22,501 bases of DNA from Euryarchaeota archaeon UBA175 (GTDB lineage Archaea; Thermoplasmatota; Poseidoniia; Poseidoniales; Thalassarchaeaceae): NCBI GenBank assembly GCA_002497895.1, contig DAFD01000009.1, positions 1 to 22,501 of the forward strand. Direction: 5' to 3'. This document shows, one piece after another, positions 1-9,100 of the stretch. The translations under genes and the position numbers were made by a program. How positions within the stretch are numbered: the stretch's first letter is position 1; each line of letters opens with the position of its first letter. The notes under the pieces are model-generated. The model was given only the letters and a program-made list of their open reading frames with translations. It did no database searches and was not told the origin of the DNA.

Positions 1-196
1 TGACCTTCAGTTGCTGAAGTTCGCTGATATATTCGAAAATGAGTTCTTGCGACAGAGTCGTGACGAAGACCGATCAATCGGTGAAGATACACTCGATCTT
101 GCTTGGAATCTGCTAACCAACATCGACACAAAGTATCTTGTTCGATTAGATCAGAAGTGGATTGACAAGTATCATCCAACCGAGAAGAAGGAGTGA
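1..196 (+). CDS. atpB: A/V-type ATP synthase subunit B, C-terminal end (partial)
   Basis: This is the last ~65 codons of the non-catalytic nucleotide-binding B subunit of the archaeal A-type (V-like) ATP synthase, a membrane-bound rotary enzyme. The 5' part lies outside the window; the frame is open from base 2 and closes with TGA at 194-196. The visible tail (LKFADIFENEFL, then DEDRSIGEDTLDLAWNLL, then DKYHP near the end) matches the C-terminal helical domain of B subunits, where 'LKFAD.FE..F', 'R.I..TLDL.W.LL' and 'IDKYHP' recur. Subunit D follows 34 bases downstream, the usual A-B-D order. The call rests on family pattern recognition plus this neighbour; a V-type catalytic A subunit is unlikely because its C-terminus differs. 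Confidence 0.85.
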   Translation, partial: DLQLLKFADIFENEFLRQSRDEDRSIGEDTLDLAWNLLTNIDTKYLVRLDQKWIDKYHPTEKKE

Positions 197-230
197 AACT
201 CTCGAAATAAGTCGATGAGGAGGTGGATAA

Positions 231-848
231 ATGGCATTGGACATCAAACCAACCAGGTCCGAGCTGATCAACCTCAAGCGACGCATCAAGCAGACTTCGA
301 GTGGATACAACTTGCTGAAGATGAAGCGAGACGGTCTATTCCACGAGTTCCGAACTCTGCTCTCAGAGATGATTAGCGCGAGAGAGGAACTCGTCTCGAC
401 TTACCGTGAGGCAGTCGAGGCAATTAGCCTCGCAAGCGCCATCGAGGGAGGTCTCGTGGTGAAGAGCGCGGCGATTGCAAACTCAGCTTCGCCAGAGGTT
501 GAGGTTAGCCGCCGCAACATCATGGGAGTTGTCGTCCCTCAGGTCAAAGGTCAGAATTTGACCTCGACCATCGAGGAGCGAGGGACTGGCCTCATTGGAG
601 GTTCACCTTACATCGATGAGGCCGCTGATGCTTACTCTGCTCTCATCGCTAAGATCGTCAAGGCAGCCGAGATGGAAGCCACACTCAAGCGCTTGCTTGA
701 AGAAATTGAATCGACCAAGCGACGTGTCAACGCGCTGGAATTCAAGGTTATTCCAGAAATGAAGGAAGCTCAGGTATTCATTCAACTCCGATTAGAGGAG
801 ATGGAGCGGGAAGAGACGTTCCGCTTGAAGCGCTTCAAGAACAAGTAA
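231..848 (+). CDS. atpD: A/V-type ATP synthase subunit D (central stalk)
   Basis: Subunit D forms the long coiled-coil rotor shaft that couples the A3B3 head to the membrane ring of the archaeal ATP synthase. The 205-residue length is typical of the family (about 200-215). The N-terminus (DIKPTRSELINLKRRI, then GYNLLKMKRDGL) is the diagnostic D-subunit signature. A long helix at both ends (about 10-65 and 145-200) brackets a variable middle, consistent with an antiparallel coiled coil. The start is set by a strong ribosome-binding site, GGAGGTGG at 219-226, four bases before ATG 231. It is co-transcribed with the B subunit upstream. No further ATP synthase gene follows, so D appears to end the operon. 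Confidence 0.95.
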   Translation: MALDIKPTRSELINLKRRIKQTSSGYNLLKMKRDGLFHEFRTLLSEMISAREELVSTYREAVEAISLASAIEGGLVVKSAAIANSASPEVEVSRRNIMGVVVPQVKGQNLTSTIEERGTGLIGGSPYIDEAADAYSALIAKIVKAAEMEATLKRLLEEIESTKRRVNALEFKVIPEMKEAQVFIQLRLEEMEREETFRLKRFKNK

Positions 849-908
849 TCGACGCTTCAAGAGACGACTTGCGTCTTGCGCGGTTTGATAGGTGGGTGCT
901 TGAGTTCG

Positions 909-927
909 CAACCACCGCAGGTGGTTG
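909..927 (+). promoter_or_regulatory. Perfect 8-bp hairpin overlapping the Shine-Dalgarno site of the next gene
   Basis: Arms CAACCACC (909-916) and GGTGGTTG (920-927) are perfectly complementary around a GCA loop. The right arm contains most of the AGGTGG (919-924) that serves as the ribosome-binding site for ATG 934. In mRNA the stem would mask that site. It could equally be a hairpin at the end of the ATP synthase transcript, although no T-run follows it. The complementarity is seen directly; the regulatory role is inference. Confidence 0.5.
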
Positions 928-933
928 AATCCC

Positions 934-3384
934 ATGTCCGAGCCAGAGGGAATAGTACTCGACCACTCGACTTGGAACGAGCAAGAACTGCTACTCCACA
1001 TCATTCAGCGCTATTTCGACCTCGGTAACGAAGCCCTAGCTGGGCAAGCATGGGAAGCAAGGTCGAAGGCTGGAAGATCCGATTCGGAAGCTCTCATTGA
1101 ACTCAACACCGAATTCGAACCACTTGGATATCTGGCGATGCTCGACGAAGGCAATCCACCAATCCTGAGCATGTCCCGCCACCCAGAAGACCAGCAGATT
1201 ATCCCAAATTGGCAGATGTCATTAGTCTGGGTGATGATGGCAGGATTCCTGACTTTCATCGGTAGCGCTTGGCTGCAACAGTACCGTCCTGATGCGATGG
1301 CTCTTGATTCAGATTTGCTGCGCGAATCAGTTCTCTCCATGACGCTGCCCATGATGCTGGCACTCGGCCTCGCTAGCGAAGCCAGACGTCGAATGGCGGC
1401 TAACTTCGGCGTCAACATCGGCCACGTGGTCCCAATAGCATTCCCACTAATGTCGCCGAGCTGGCCATTCGGTTTGGCCGGAGTCCTCAGTCAGCGACGT
1501 CCTGACCTTATGCCGATACCCAATCGACGAGCGCTGGCAATGATCGAATTCACTGCACCGCTCGTTCTCTTCTCAACAGGAACTCTCCTCACACTTCTCG
1601 GACTCCATTGGACTCCTCTTGAGCCCCCTGATCTCAGTTCCGCTCCAATCGCTTTCCAGAACAATCCGCTCATCAACCTCCTTGCTTTCGAATGGCTCGG
1701 TGACTCCCTTTCGGTCAAATTGCAATGGATTCACCTCACCGGCCTAACAGGAATCGGTCTGACTCTTCTCGGCTGGACTCTGCTACTACCAATCCCAGGT
1801 CTCCCCGGAGATCGTATCATGCACGCTCTCATCGGTCCAGCCAAAATGTCAGATTCCAGCCGACAGACGACCATCTTCATCACAATGCTTGCAGCGATGG
1901 TCGTGGTTTTCGCTAATACCGATTACATGCCTTGGCTGCTAATCGTTGCACTGGGAGCGATGCGGCGCTTCAGTCCAGAGAATTCACCAGCGCCGCTCGT
2001 AGTTGACGAATCTCTCATTCCGTCCCCAGAAACACGTAATCGATTCATCGCAATCCTCCTCTTCGTGATGATTGCAGGTTTCCCTGGGATGACTCCCTCT
2101 TACGCTGTATCAAATTGGGACGGAGGTCTTGACACATCAGGATGGGATGAAGAAATTGATCTGACTATTTCCGAGACATACAATCTCAGCCTCGAACTAA
2201 CACCAGCCGGTGTCACTGAGGTTTCTGGCTGGCTACAATTCCGCCTCGAGGGTGAAAATGCCTACGCTTGGGAAATTTCATCGCCACAATTCAACGAATT
2301 TGGTATCCATCGATTCGATGGAGTAACCCAATCTTCTGAGGCGATGGTCAGCATCACAATCACTCCTCTCGACATTGCCCTCGACAATCCAACTCTTGTT
2401 CCGGATACGTCGATGTGGCTACGGATTCTAATCGATGTCGAAGGCCACACCGACGAGCACCTGATGGTGCTACGACACACAAATATGACCTCGCCGATAG
2501 ATCCACTTTGGTTGCTTATCGAAGATACCGAAACGCCTCGGATTTGCGTTAGTGTCGACAAGGTGGATAGCACACCGGCGAACCTAGCCCTGACCAACCC
2601 ATTTTGGGAGTTTGAAAATGAGACGAATTTGACCGAAGTCGGCCTTTACGACGTTTGTCTTCGAGGACACGAGGGTGCTTTGCAGTCCTCGCCTTATCGT
2701 GATGAATACCGTCGCTTAATGGGGCCAGTTTTGGCGCTTGAATTCGATGATGGCGAGCATATTCTTTGGTGGATGCCAATTAATGGAACTGAGATTGAAC
2801 TCAGAGTCTCAGACCAAGATTGGGGGGTGCCCTATTGGCTGGCCTCAAACTTACCTTACACCATCACCTATGGAGCCACAGGAAATGCCTTCTGCCCCTC
2901 GAGTATTGTTGTTCCAGAGATGGAGACGAGCGGTCCGTGGAATTGGACTTTCTCGGACCGCTCGACAATAATGATTCCAGCCGGCGACAATGGAGACGGC
3001 ACTCTGTCTTTCGAATCGGCTGGATGGCTAGCCTTCTGTCAGATGGGGGATATGGTGCGATCGTATCGAATAGTCGAAGGGGAGGATGTTCTTCTGGTTC
3101 CTGGCGATCTTGATTCGGGTCTTACGCTGAGTCAATATGTCATCGTTAATCGTGAAAATAAATCGATGGATGTCCGAGTCGAATGGACGGGTGACGCTCC
3201 AGACTCGGATGTTTGGGAGGTCAGCATCCCGGACCTCGTCGAGGCTAATTCGGATGCTGTCATCGACATTTCACCGAATGGAGAATTGCCGTTATACCGA
3301 GCGGTCTGGGTAAGTGTGGGTGAGGGCGAAATCACTGTTCATCTCGCTGCGCGCTGTCCAGTGGATGGCTGCGAGGTGGGCTGA
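934..3384 (+). CDS. Membrane pseudoprotease: site-2 protease (M50, EGY-like) fold without catalytic motifs, with a large extracytoplasmic domain
   Basis: This 816-residue protein has a soluble N-terminus (1-95), about six to eight hydrophobic segments (near 97-115, 134-147, 200-225, 266-290, 313-345, 370-390) and a beta-rich C-terminal region (395-816), probably outside the membrane. The core follows the M50/EGY site-2 protease layout: a helix ending in 'xExxxxxAAxxGV', then 'P...FGLAGVLSQRRP....PNRRAL', a membrane helix, and 'LLPIPGLPGDRI'. However, the HExxH position reads SEARR (148-152) and the LDGG position reads LPGD (290-293), so all zinc ligands are lost and it should not be a metalloprotease. 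ATG 934 is preferred over TTG 925 because AGGTGG ends 9 bases upstream. Its stop overlaps the panE start by one base. The C-terminal domain is unrecognised. The fold call is moderate; the role is unknown. Confidence 0.65.
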   Translation: MSEPEGIVLDHSTWNEQELLLHIIQRYFDLGNEALAGQAWEARSKAGRSDSEALIELNTEFEPLGYLAMLDEGNPPILSMSRHPEDQQIIPNWQMSLVWVMMAGFLTFIGSAWLQQYRPDAMALDSDLLRESVLSMTLPMMLALGLASEARRRMAANFGVNIGHVVPIAFPLMSPSWPFGLAGVLSQRRPDLMPIPNRRALAMIEFTAPLVLFSTGTLLTLLGLHWTPLEPPDLSSAPIAFQNNPLINLLAFEWLGDSLSVKLQWIHLTGLTGIGLTLLGWTLLLPIPGLPGDRIMHALIGPAKMSDSSRQTTIFITMLAAMVVVFANTDYMPWLLIVALGAMRRFSPENSPAPLVVDESLIPSPETRNRFIAILLFVMIAGFPGMTPSYAVSNWDGGLDTSGWDEEIDLTISETYNLSLELTPAGVTEVSGWLQFRLEGENAYAWEISSPQFNEFGIHRFDGVTQSSEAMVSITITPLDIALDNPTLVPDTSMWLRILIDVEGHTDEHLMVLRHTNMTSPIDPLWLLIEDTETPRICVSVDKVDSTPANLALTNPFWEFENETNLTEVGLYDVCLRGHEGALQSSPYRDEYRRLMGPVLALEFDDGEHILWWMPINGTEIELRVSDQDWGVPYWLASNLPYTITYGATGNAFCPSSIVVPEMETSGPWNWTFSDRSTIMIPAGDNGDGTLSFESAGWLAFCQMGDMVRSYRIVEGEDVLLVPGDLDSGLTLSQYVIVNRENKSMDVRVEWTGDAPDSDVWEVSIPDLVEANSDAVIDISPNGELPLYRAVWVSVGEGEITVHLAARCPVDGCEVG

Positions 3385-4337
3385 TGCGAATCGCTGTACT
3401 CGGTGTCGGTGCTATCGGAGGAGTCGTCCTCGGTGCGCTGTCAGACACCGATGCCGACCTCGTTGCAGTTTCACGCGGGTCAGGGGCATCGAACTTGGAG
3501 ATGGTCGGTCTAATTCTGCATTCTCCGGAAGGAGCGATCGAGATGATACCGCCCAATCGTTTCTTGGTTGTGGATAGTGAGGAAGGTCCTGTATCTGAAC
3601 AAATTCGAGGGACCTGCGATGCCGCTATTCTCTGCGGTAAGGCGGCATCGACTCCAGTTCTTGCTCAATTGTCTGAGGAGCTATTGATTCCAGGCGGGTT
3701 GGCCATCAGCGTTCAGAATGGACTTGGCCATCCCGAAATGCTCGCGCACCGGCTGGGGCGCGAGCGCGTTCTAGGAGGCTCGATTACTCACGGTGCTTGG
3801 CGCGATGGTGAAGGCGAGGTGCATTGGGTTGGTCGTGGTTCCATACGTTTGGGCAATCTCGATGGAGGTCCGCCAGGAGATATTGCAGCTGGCCTTGTGG
3901 CCGCGCTGGATGATGCTGGATTGGAACCGATTTGGTCGGAAGATGTCCAGATTATCGTTTGGCGGAAGTTGCTGCTCAACGTTGCAATCAATCCGGTTTG
4001 TGCTATCGCAGGTGTTCGTAATGGGGCTCTTGCAGAAGTGCCTGAACTCTGGGAACAAGCGATTGCTGCGATGGTCGAGGCTGCGGCTGTGGCGCGGGCC
4101 TCGGGTGTTGATTTGGGTGAGCTAGATTTGGATTCTCATCTTCGCAGGGTGGTCGAAGCCACTGCAGACAATCGCTGCTCGATGTTGCAGGATGTGATGG
4201 CTGGACGCGCCACTGAGATCGATTCACTCTGTGGCGCGGTGGTCGATCGCGGTGAGGCTGTTGGAATTCCAACTCCTGCAAACCAGTCTCTTTACGCGCT
4301 AGTCAAAGGTATCGAGAGATCAGGCGAATTCGCTTGA
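3384..4337 (+). CDS. panE: 2-dehydropantoate 2-reductase (ketopantoate reductase)
   Basis: This enzyme reduces ketopantoate to pantoate with NAD(P)H, an early cytosolic step of coenzyme A synthesis. At 317 residues it has the family's usual length. The N-terminal Rossmann domain begins at once with the dinucleotide motif GVGAIGG (7-13). CGKA (84-87) and QNGLG (111-115) are family landmarks. The C-terminal helical domain opens with WRKLLLNVAINP (193-204), which supplies the conserved lysine (195) and asparagines (199, 203) that bind ketopantoate. ATG 3384 shares one base with the upstream stop and has GAGGTGG at 3373-3379, so the two genes are translationally coupled. Its stop is one base away from that of convergent nadB. 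A related ApbA/PanE-family reductase with another substrate is possible. Confidence 0.88.
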   Translation: MRIAVLGVGAIGGVVLGALSDTDADLVAVSRGSGASNLEMVGLILHSPEGAIEMIPPNRFLVVDSEEGPVSEQIRGTCDAAILCGKAASTPVLAQLSEELLIPGGLAISVQNGLGHPEMLAHRLGRERVLGGSITHGAWRDGEGEVHWVGRGSIRLGNLDGGPPGDIAAGLVAALDDAGLEPIWSEDVQIIVWRKLLLNVAINPVCAIAGVRNGALAEVPELWEQAIAAMVEAAAVARASGVDLGELDLDSHLRRVVEATADNRCSMLQDVMAGRATEIDSLCGAVVDRGEAVGIPTPANQSLYALVKGIERSGEFA

Positions 4338-4338
4338 T

Positions 4339-5985
4339 TTACTCGCAATCGATGTTGTAGTGCAGCCCGACGTTTTCGCGCCGAGCGATTGAGGCTTCGA
4401 TGACAAGCTCGGCGCAGATAATCAGATTTCGTAACTCGACCATGTCCTGAGTCGGCTTCGTAGCATGCCAAATGGGTACTACTTCAGAGCGGATTTGGGC
4501 AATACGACGACTTGCTCTCTCAAGCCTAACATCGCTCTTCACCAGGCCGACGTCATTTGTCATCATACTGCGCAGCGCCAGTAAGTCGCTGCGAAGCGCT
4601 CCGTGTTCTGCCAATTCATCGAGGTCCTCACCCCGCCATCGGGTGATGTCCTCGACAATATCTGGTAGTAATTCACTCTCAGCTAGTCTGACGATGTCAT
4701 CTGCAGCTCGCTCAGAATAGACAACTGCCTCAAGCAGCGAGTTCGAAGCCAATCGATTCGCACCGTGCAGTCCAGTCTGAGCAACCTCACCAATCGCATA
4801 CAGACCAGGAAGAACATGACCATCGTGAAGGGCTCGTCCTTTCTCATCGACAGTAACCCCTCCTACTAGGTAGTGAGCGGCGGGACGGACGGGAATTGGG
4901 TCTGGTCCGAGGTCAATTCCAAGTTCCGCTACCTTGCCAGCAATCGTGGGGAACTCGTCACGGAGCGCAGCGGAATCGAGATGTTCAGTCACCAGCAGGA
5001 CATGTGAATCTCCACTACTCTTCAACTCGTGATCTGTAGCTCTCGCAACAACATCGCGAGTGTCGAGAGATCCTTTCTCGGAGTAGCGTTCCATGTACGA
5101 AGAAACCGCAGGTGAACCAGCCCCTGAAAAACCACCATCAGCCCTCCAAGATTCATACTCGGAACGAGTCATCAGAATTGCTCCGTGCCCTCGCATGGCC
5201 TCAGTGATCAAGAAAGGATTCTCGGAATCGACGGCCAAAGCCGTCGGGTGAAATTGTATGAATTCCATATCGGAAACATCCGCACCAACCCGATGAGCCA
5301 TCGCTACACCATCCCCTGTGGATACAGGGGGGTTGGTGGTAGCAAGGTGAAGCATTCCTGCTCCTCCAGAAGCCAGAACCACGCAGCGTGAAGCCAGCGT
5401 GTACACTTTGCCGTCTGGAGCCAAGCACCACAGTCCTGCAACACCAGCGGATGGATCATTCAAGTCGCGGCGAACAAGGTCGAGAACCATCCAATTTTCC
5501 AAAATGCGCAGACCTGATTCGTATTCTCCCGCAACGCCTCGAGTCAGGGCTCGCTCAATCTCAGCCCCAGTGCGGTCTCTCGAATGCAGTATCCTGCGCT
5601 CAGAGTGCCCGCCCTCACGTGTCAAATCATACAATCCGTCAGCACTCAAATCGAATTGAACTCCATGTTCGATGAGGTCGCGGATGCGCAAAGCAGCCTC
5701 AGCAACGACAGAGCGCACAACGCCCTCATCGCACAAACCACCTCCAGAGGCCAAAGTATCGCGGACATGCGCTTCCAAGGCTTCCTCATCGTCAACCTCC
5801 AGAACTCCTGCGATACCACCTTGGGCCCAGTTTGTTGAGGAGGTAGAGAGGCTTTTCTTTGTGACGATAGCGACCGACAAACCTGCACGAAAGCAACGAA
5901 GCGCTAGGAATAAACCAGCGATGCCCGAACCAATGACTGCTACATCGACCGGCGGCAGCGAACGATTCGAATCATCCTCTGCCAT
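4339..5985 (-). CDS. nadB: L-aspartate oxidase (FAD-dependent, NAD biosynthesis)
   Basis: NadB oxidises L-aspartate to iminoaspartate, which quinolinate synthase (NadA) condenses to quinolinate for de novo NAD synthesis. The 548-residue protein has the FAD-binding GSGIAG motif (19-24) and the family's TNWAQGGIAGV (51-61). It also shows GGHSERRILHSRDRTG (125-140), EFIQFHPTAL in the capping domain, DTRDVVARA, and HGANRLASNSLLEAVV in the FAD domain. The C-terminal helical segment ends NVGLHYNID, where bacterial NadB usually has SRGLH. These patterns distinguish it from succinate dehydrogenase flavoproteins, as does the absence of an iron-sulfur partner gene. ATG 5985 has TGAGGAA about five bases upstream. 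nadA and nadC are not in the window. It is convergent with panE and divergent from smc. Confidence 0.93.
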   Translation of the reverse strand: MAEDDSNRSLPPVDVAVIGSGIAGLFLALRCFRAGLSVAIVTKKSLSTSSTNWAQGGIAGVLEVDDEEALEAHVRDTLASGGGLCDEGVVRSVVAEAALRIRDLIEHGVQFDLSADGLYDLTREGGHSERRILHSRDRTGAEIERALTRGVAGEYESGLRILENWMVLDLVRRDLNDPSAGVAGLWCLAPDGKVYTLASRCVVLASGGAGMLHLATTNPPVSTGDGVAMAHRVGADVSDMEFIQFHPTALAVDSENPFLITEAMRGHGAILMTRSEYESWRADGGFSGAGSPAVSSYMERYSEKGSLDTRDVVARATDHELKSSGDSHVLLVTEHLDSAALRDEFPTIAGKVAELGIDLGPDPIPVRPAAHYLVGGVTVDEKGRALHDGHVLPGLYAIGEVAQTGLHGANRLASNSLLEAVVYSERAADDIVRLAESELLPDIVEDITRWRGEDLDELAEHGALRSDLLALRSMMTNDVGLVKSDVRLERASRRIAQIRSEVVPIWHATKPTQDMVELRNLIICAELVIEASIARRENVGLHYNIDCE

Positions 5986-6166
5986 GCTAATTCCTCAGAG
6001 GATTTACCATTCAAGATTGCCCACCCGCCGACTACGCCTTCGGCGTTTGAAACAAGTGTCTGCAATCGTAGTGCGAACCTCGCCGATGCCTCAACCTTCA
6101 TAGTCTGTTAAGGGTCGAGGGCAAGCCTGACGTTGGACATTTTTCCTTCGTCAAAAGGGTGATGGG
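5986..6166. promoter_or_regulatory. Divergent intergenic region serving nadB (-) and smc (+)
   Basis: These 181 bases separate two head-to-head genes and must hold both promoters. The smc side ends with GGTGAT (6158-6163), a ribosome-binding site three bases before ATG 6167. The nadB side has TGAGGAA close to its ATG. No convincing TATA box stands out on either strand. A small hairpin, ACGCC-TTC-GGCGT (6034-6046), would form a C(UUCG)G-type tetraloop in plus-strand RNA. No RNA gene is recognisable. Confidence 0.4.
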
Positions 6167-9100
6167 ATGCACTTGTTGAGGATTGAAGTTGAGAATTTCA
6201 AATCATTCGGCGGTGAGATTACAATTCCGTTCGATGAAGGATTCACAGCGATAACCGGTCCAAATGGCTCAGGAAAGTCAAATTCTGGAGACGCCATCCA
6301 ATTCGTCCTTGGCACACGTTCGACAAAGGTCATGCGAGCGGACAACGTTGCTGATTTGATTTTCAATGGTGGAAAGCGCGGCAAACCAGCGCGGCACATG
6401 TCTGTGACGCTCGTTTTCGCGAATACTCCTGAGTTGGATGGGCGTCGCCGTCTTCGTGTTGATGAGGACGAGGTTTCTTTCACAAGAAGTGTTAGGTTGA
6501 ATCGAAAGAACCAGCCCAACTCCTCTTACAGAATTGGTGAGCGCAGTGTTACTGCAACTGAGATGCGCAGGACTCTAGCTGAGGCCGGATTACATGGTGA
6601 TGGCTACAATATCGTGCTTCAGGGTGATGTCACTACTCTTGCTACGATGACTGATTGGAAGCGCCGCGGTGTGCTCGAGGAAGTTGCTGGAGTCACTGCT
6701 TACGATTCTGAGATTCGCGGCGCGAATAATCAGCGAAAGGCTGTCGAACATGATATCGAGACGATTGAATTGTTCGAGGCGGATCAGAAAGCGCGCCTGA
6801 AGAAGTTGGAGAAGGAACGCGAACAGGCGCTGAAATATCGTGATTTGAAAGAGCAATTAGATGCGGCGAGAATTGTTCTCGCCCAGGCTCGCTATCGAAA
6901 TCGCGTTGATGAGATCCGCATGCTCAACGAAGACCATCAGAAATACTTGGAGCGAGATCAAACGGTCCGGGAGAGCGTTCGTACGAATGAGTCCCGACTA
7001 CTCTCCCTGGAAGAGGAACTCGTCAAGGTCACTCGCGATCTGGAAGAAATGGCGACTGGTGAATCTAAGGCTGTGATGGATCAGATTCGAACTTTAGAGA
7101 TTGAAGCTGAGACCAGTCGAGACCGAATTGGAGATCAAAAGCGAGCTGCATCAGATGCTAACGAAGAGATTGAGGTAATCCAAGGAGACCTCGATTCAGT
7201 CTTGGCTGCAGTCGAGAAATTGGTTGCTGAGGTCGACGCTGCAAATCGGGCAGTCGAGGGTGCGAATAGTGACCTTGACAAGGCTGAAGCAGATGAGAAT
7301 GAGGCTCGCAAGGCTATCGAATCTGGCGACAGGCACTCACGTGATCTGAATCGCGCTCTTGGATTGGCGACTGACGAGGTCAACAAGGTTCACGCAGTCC
7401 GAGCCGAGGCTCGCCTCGAATCAGATAGGGCCGAGCAAGCGGCTAGATTTGCTTCGGACAATTTGGCCGATTTGGAAGAGCAGTACGAAATCGTCTCGCT
7501 GGAGCGAGATGATTTGGAACTCACTGGAGAAGATCTGCGCGAGGACAAACCCCCTCAGGACCGTGAGTCTCTGGCAGTCCAACTCACTAAGCTACAGAAG
7601 CAAGAGGTTGCACTTCGCGAAGATCGCGAAAGGGCTGAGGGACAATTGCGCGAAGCGAATCGCGCATTGGATCGAGCTCGAGCTGCGCAAGAGGCTCGTT
7701 CCTCAAAGCCAGGATCTGCAGTCACTCTTCGCTCACTATCCAAGTTGCGTGAGAGCGGAGAGATTCGAGGAATACTCGGTTCTCTTGGTGAATTGACTTC
7801 ACCGAAAGATAGCGCTCATGAGGAGGCCCTTGCTTTCGCTCTAGGCGGTGGCATGAATTCTATCGTTGTCAGCGACGACGAGGTTGCGGGCAGTTGCATC
7901 AAGTGGCTACGGGCCAATGGTGGCGGCCGTGCGACCTTCCTCCCTCTCAACAAAATCAGCGCCTCTCGCGCTAAGGGGCGCGCCCTGATGGTGGCCCGCA
8001 ATCCAGGTATCATCGGCTTCGCCCACGATTTGCTCGACTTCGACGAGTCAATCGAGACAGCGGTTCACTTCGCCTGCCGCAATACCCTAATCGTACAATC
8101 GATGGATGTTGCACGCCGCAATATGGGTGGCGTGCGAATGGTCACGCTTGACGGTTCAATCGTCGAGGCTACCGGAGCGATGACCGGCGGTTCTGCTTCC
8201 AAGGGCGCTCGCCCATCCTTCGGAGGAGCTGGCGCGGCTGGCGCAGGAATGGAGAATCTTGAGGCTGCAGTCGAGCGAGGAAATCTGCGCTATTCTACAG
8301 TCGAAGCCGCGCTGAAGGAAATTCGTGACAGTCAGAATGAGGTCCGTAACAACATTCACGGACTCGATGATAGCGATCACTCGGTCAAGTTGAGGAATTG
8401 GAAGGCCGATGTCAAGATTGCTCAGAAGCAGGTTGACGACATCGGCCGAAAAGTCGTCGAAGCCCGAACCGAGCACGATAAGCTGGAGCAAGCAAGCCGT
8501 AAGGCAATCGAGGCTGCAGCCGATGCCGAGACCAATTACGAGTCAGCCGCAGAAGCTCGTCGGCAGGCGGCTGAGACATTACAGAATCAGACTCCCGATC
8601 ATCTTTCTCAATTACTCAGAAGCGCTCAGGACACTCGGACTGAGGCCGAGCGAACCAAACTCAGAGCCGAGGCTGATATCGCTTCAGGTGACGAGCGATT
8701 GCGAGTCCTAAACGATCGTAAGAATGACCTGACTCGATCCCTCGAGCACCAAAACACAATCATCACATCAGCGACTACAGCTATCGAACAACTCGATACT
8801 GCGATTGCTAAGGCCGACGAAGACCTGAAGGAACTCAGAGAGACGGCATCACAATTCAACGAGGAACATCAGATCCTCACCACTCGCAGGGACGAAATCG
8901 TCGATGAGCGTGCAAGCCTGCGCGCTCATATCGAGCAGATGCAAACCCAGCGCGAGACAATCAGGGCGAGACTCGAGGGGCTCGTCGAGAATATCAGGAA
9001 CAAAGAGGGGACTCTGGACGAGCTCAAGGCTGAACTCGCTGAGAACCAGATTGCCCTACCTGATTCAGACATTCAACTGCCAACAGTGGCCGAGGCGGAC

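Noticed and set aside
3793..4125. 110-residue open frame inside panE
   Set aside because: Another frame of panE, whose dinucleotide and substrate motifs are complete across the same bases.
6034..6046. ACGCC-TTC-GGCGT hairpin in the nadB/smc gap as a riboswitch or terminator
   Set aside because: Only a five-pair stem, no T-run and no recognisable aptamer around it; it is over 100 bases from smc and may be chance.
5672..6103. 143-residue open frame on the plus strand opposite the nadB 5' end
   Set aside because: Ser/Arg/Pro-rich composition of an antisense shadow, no ribosome-binding site, and it lies over a well-supported gene.
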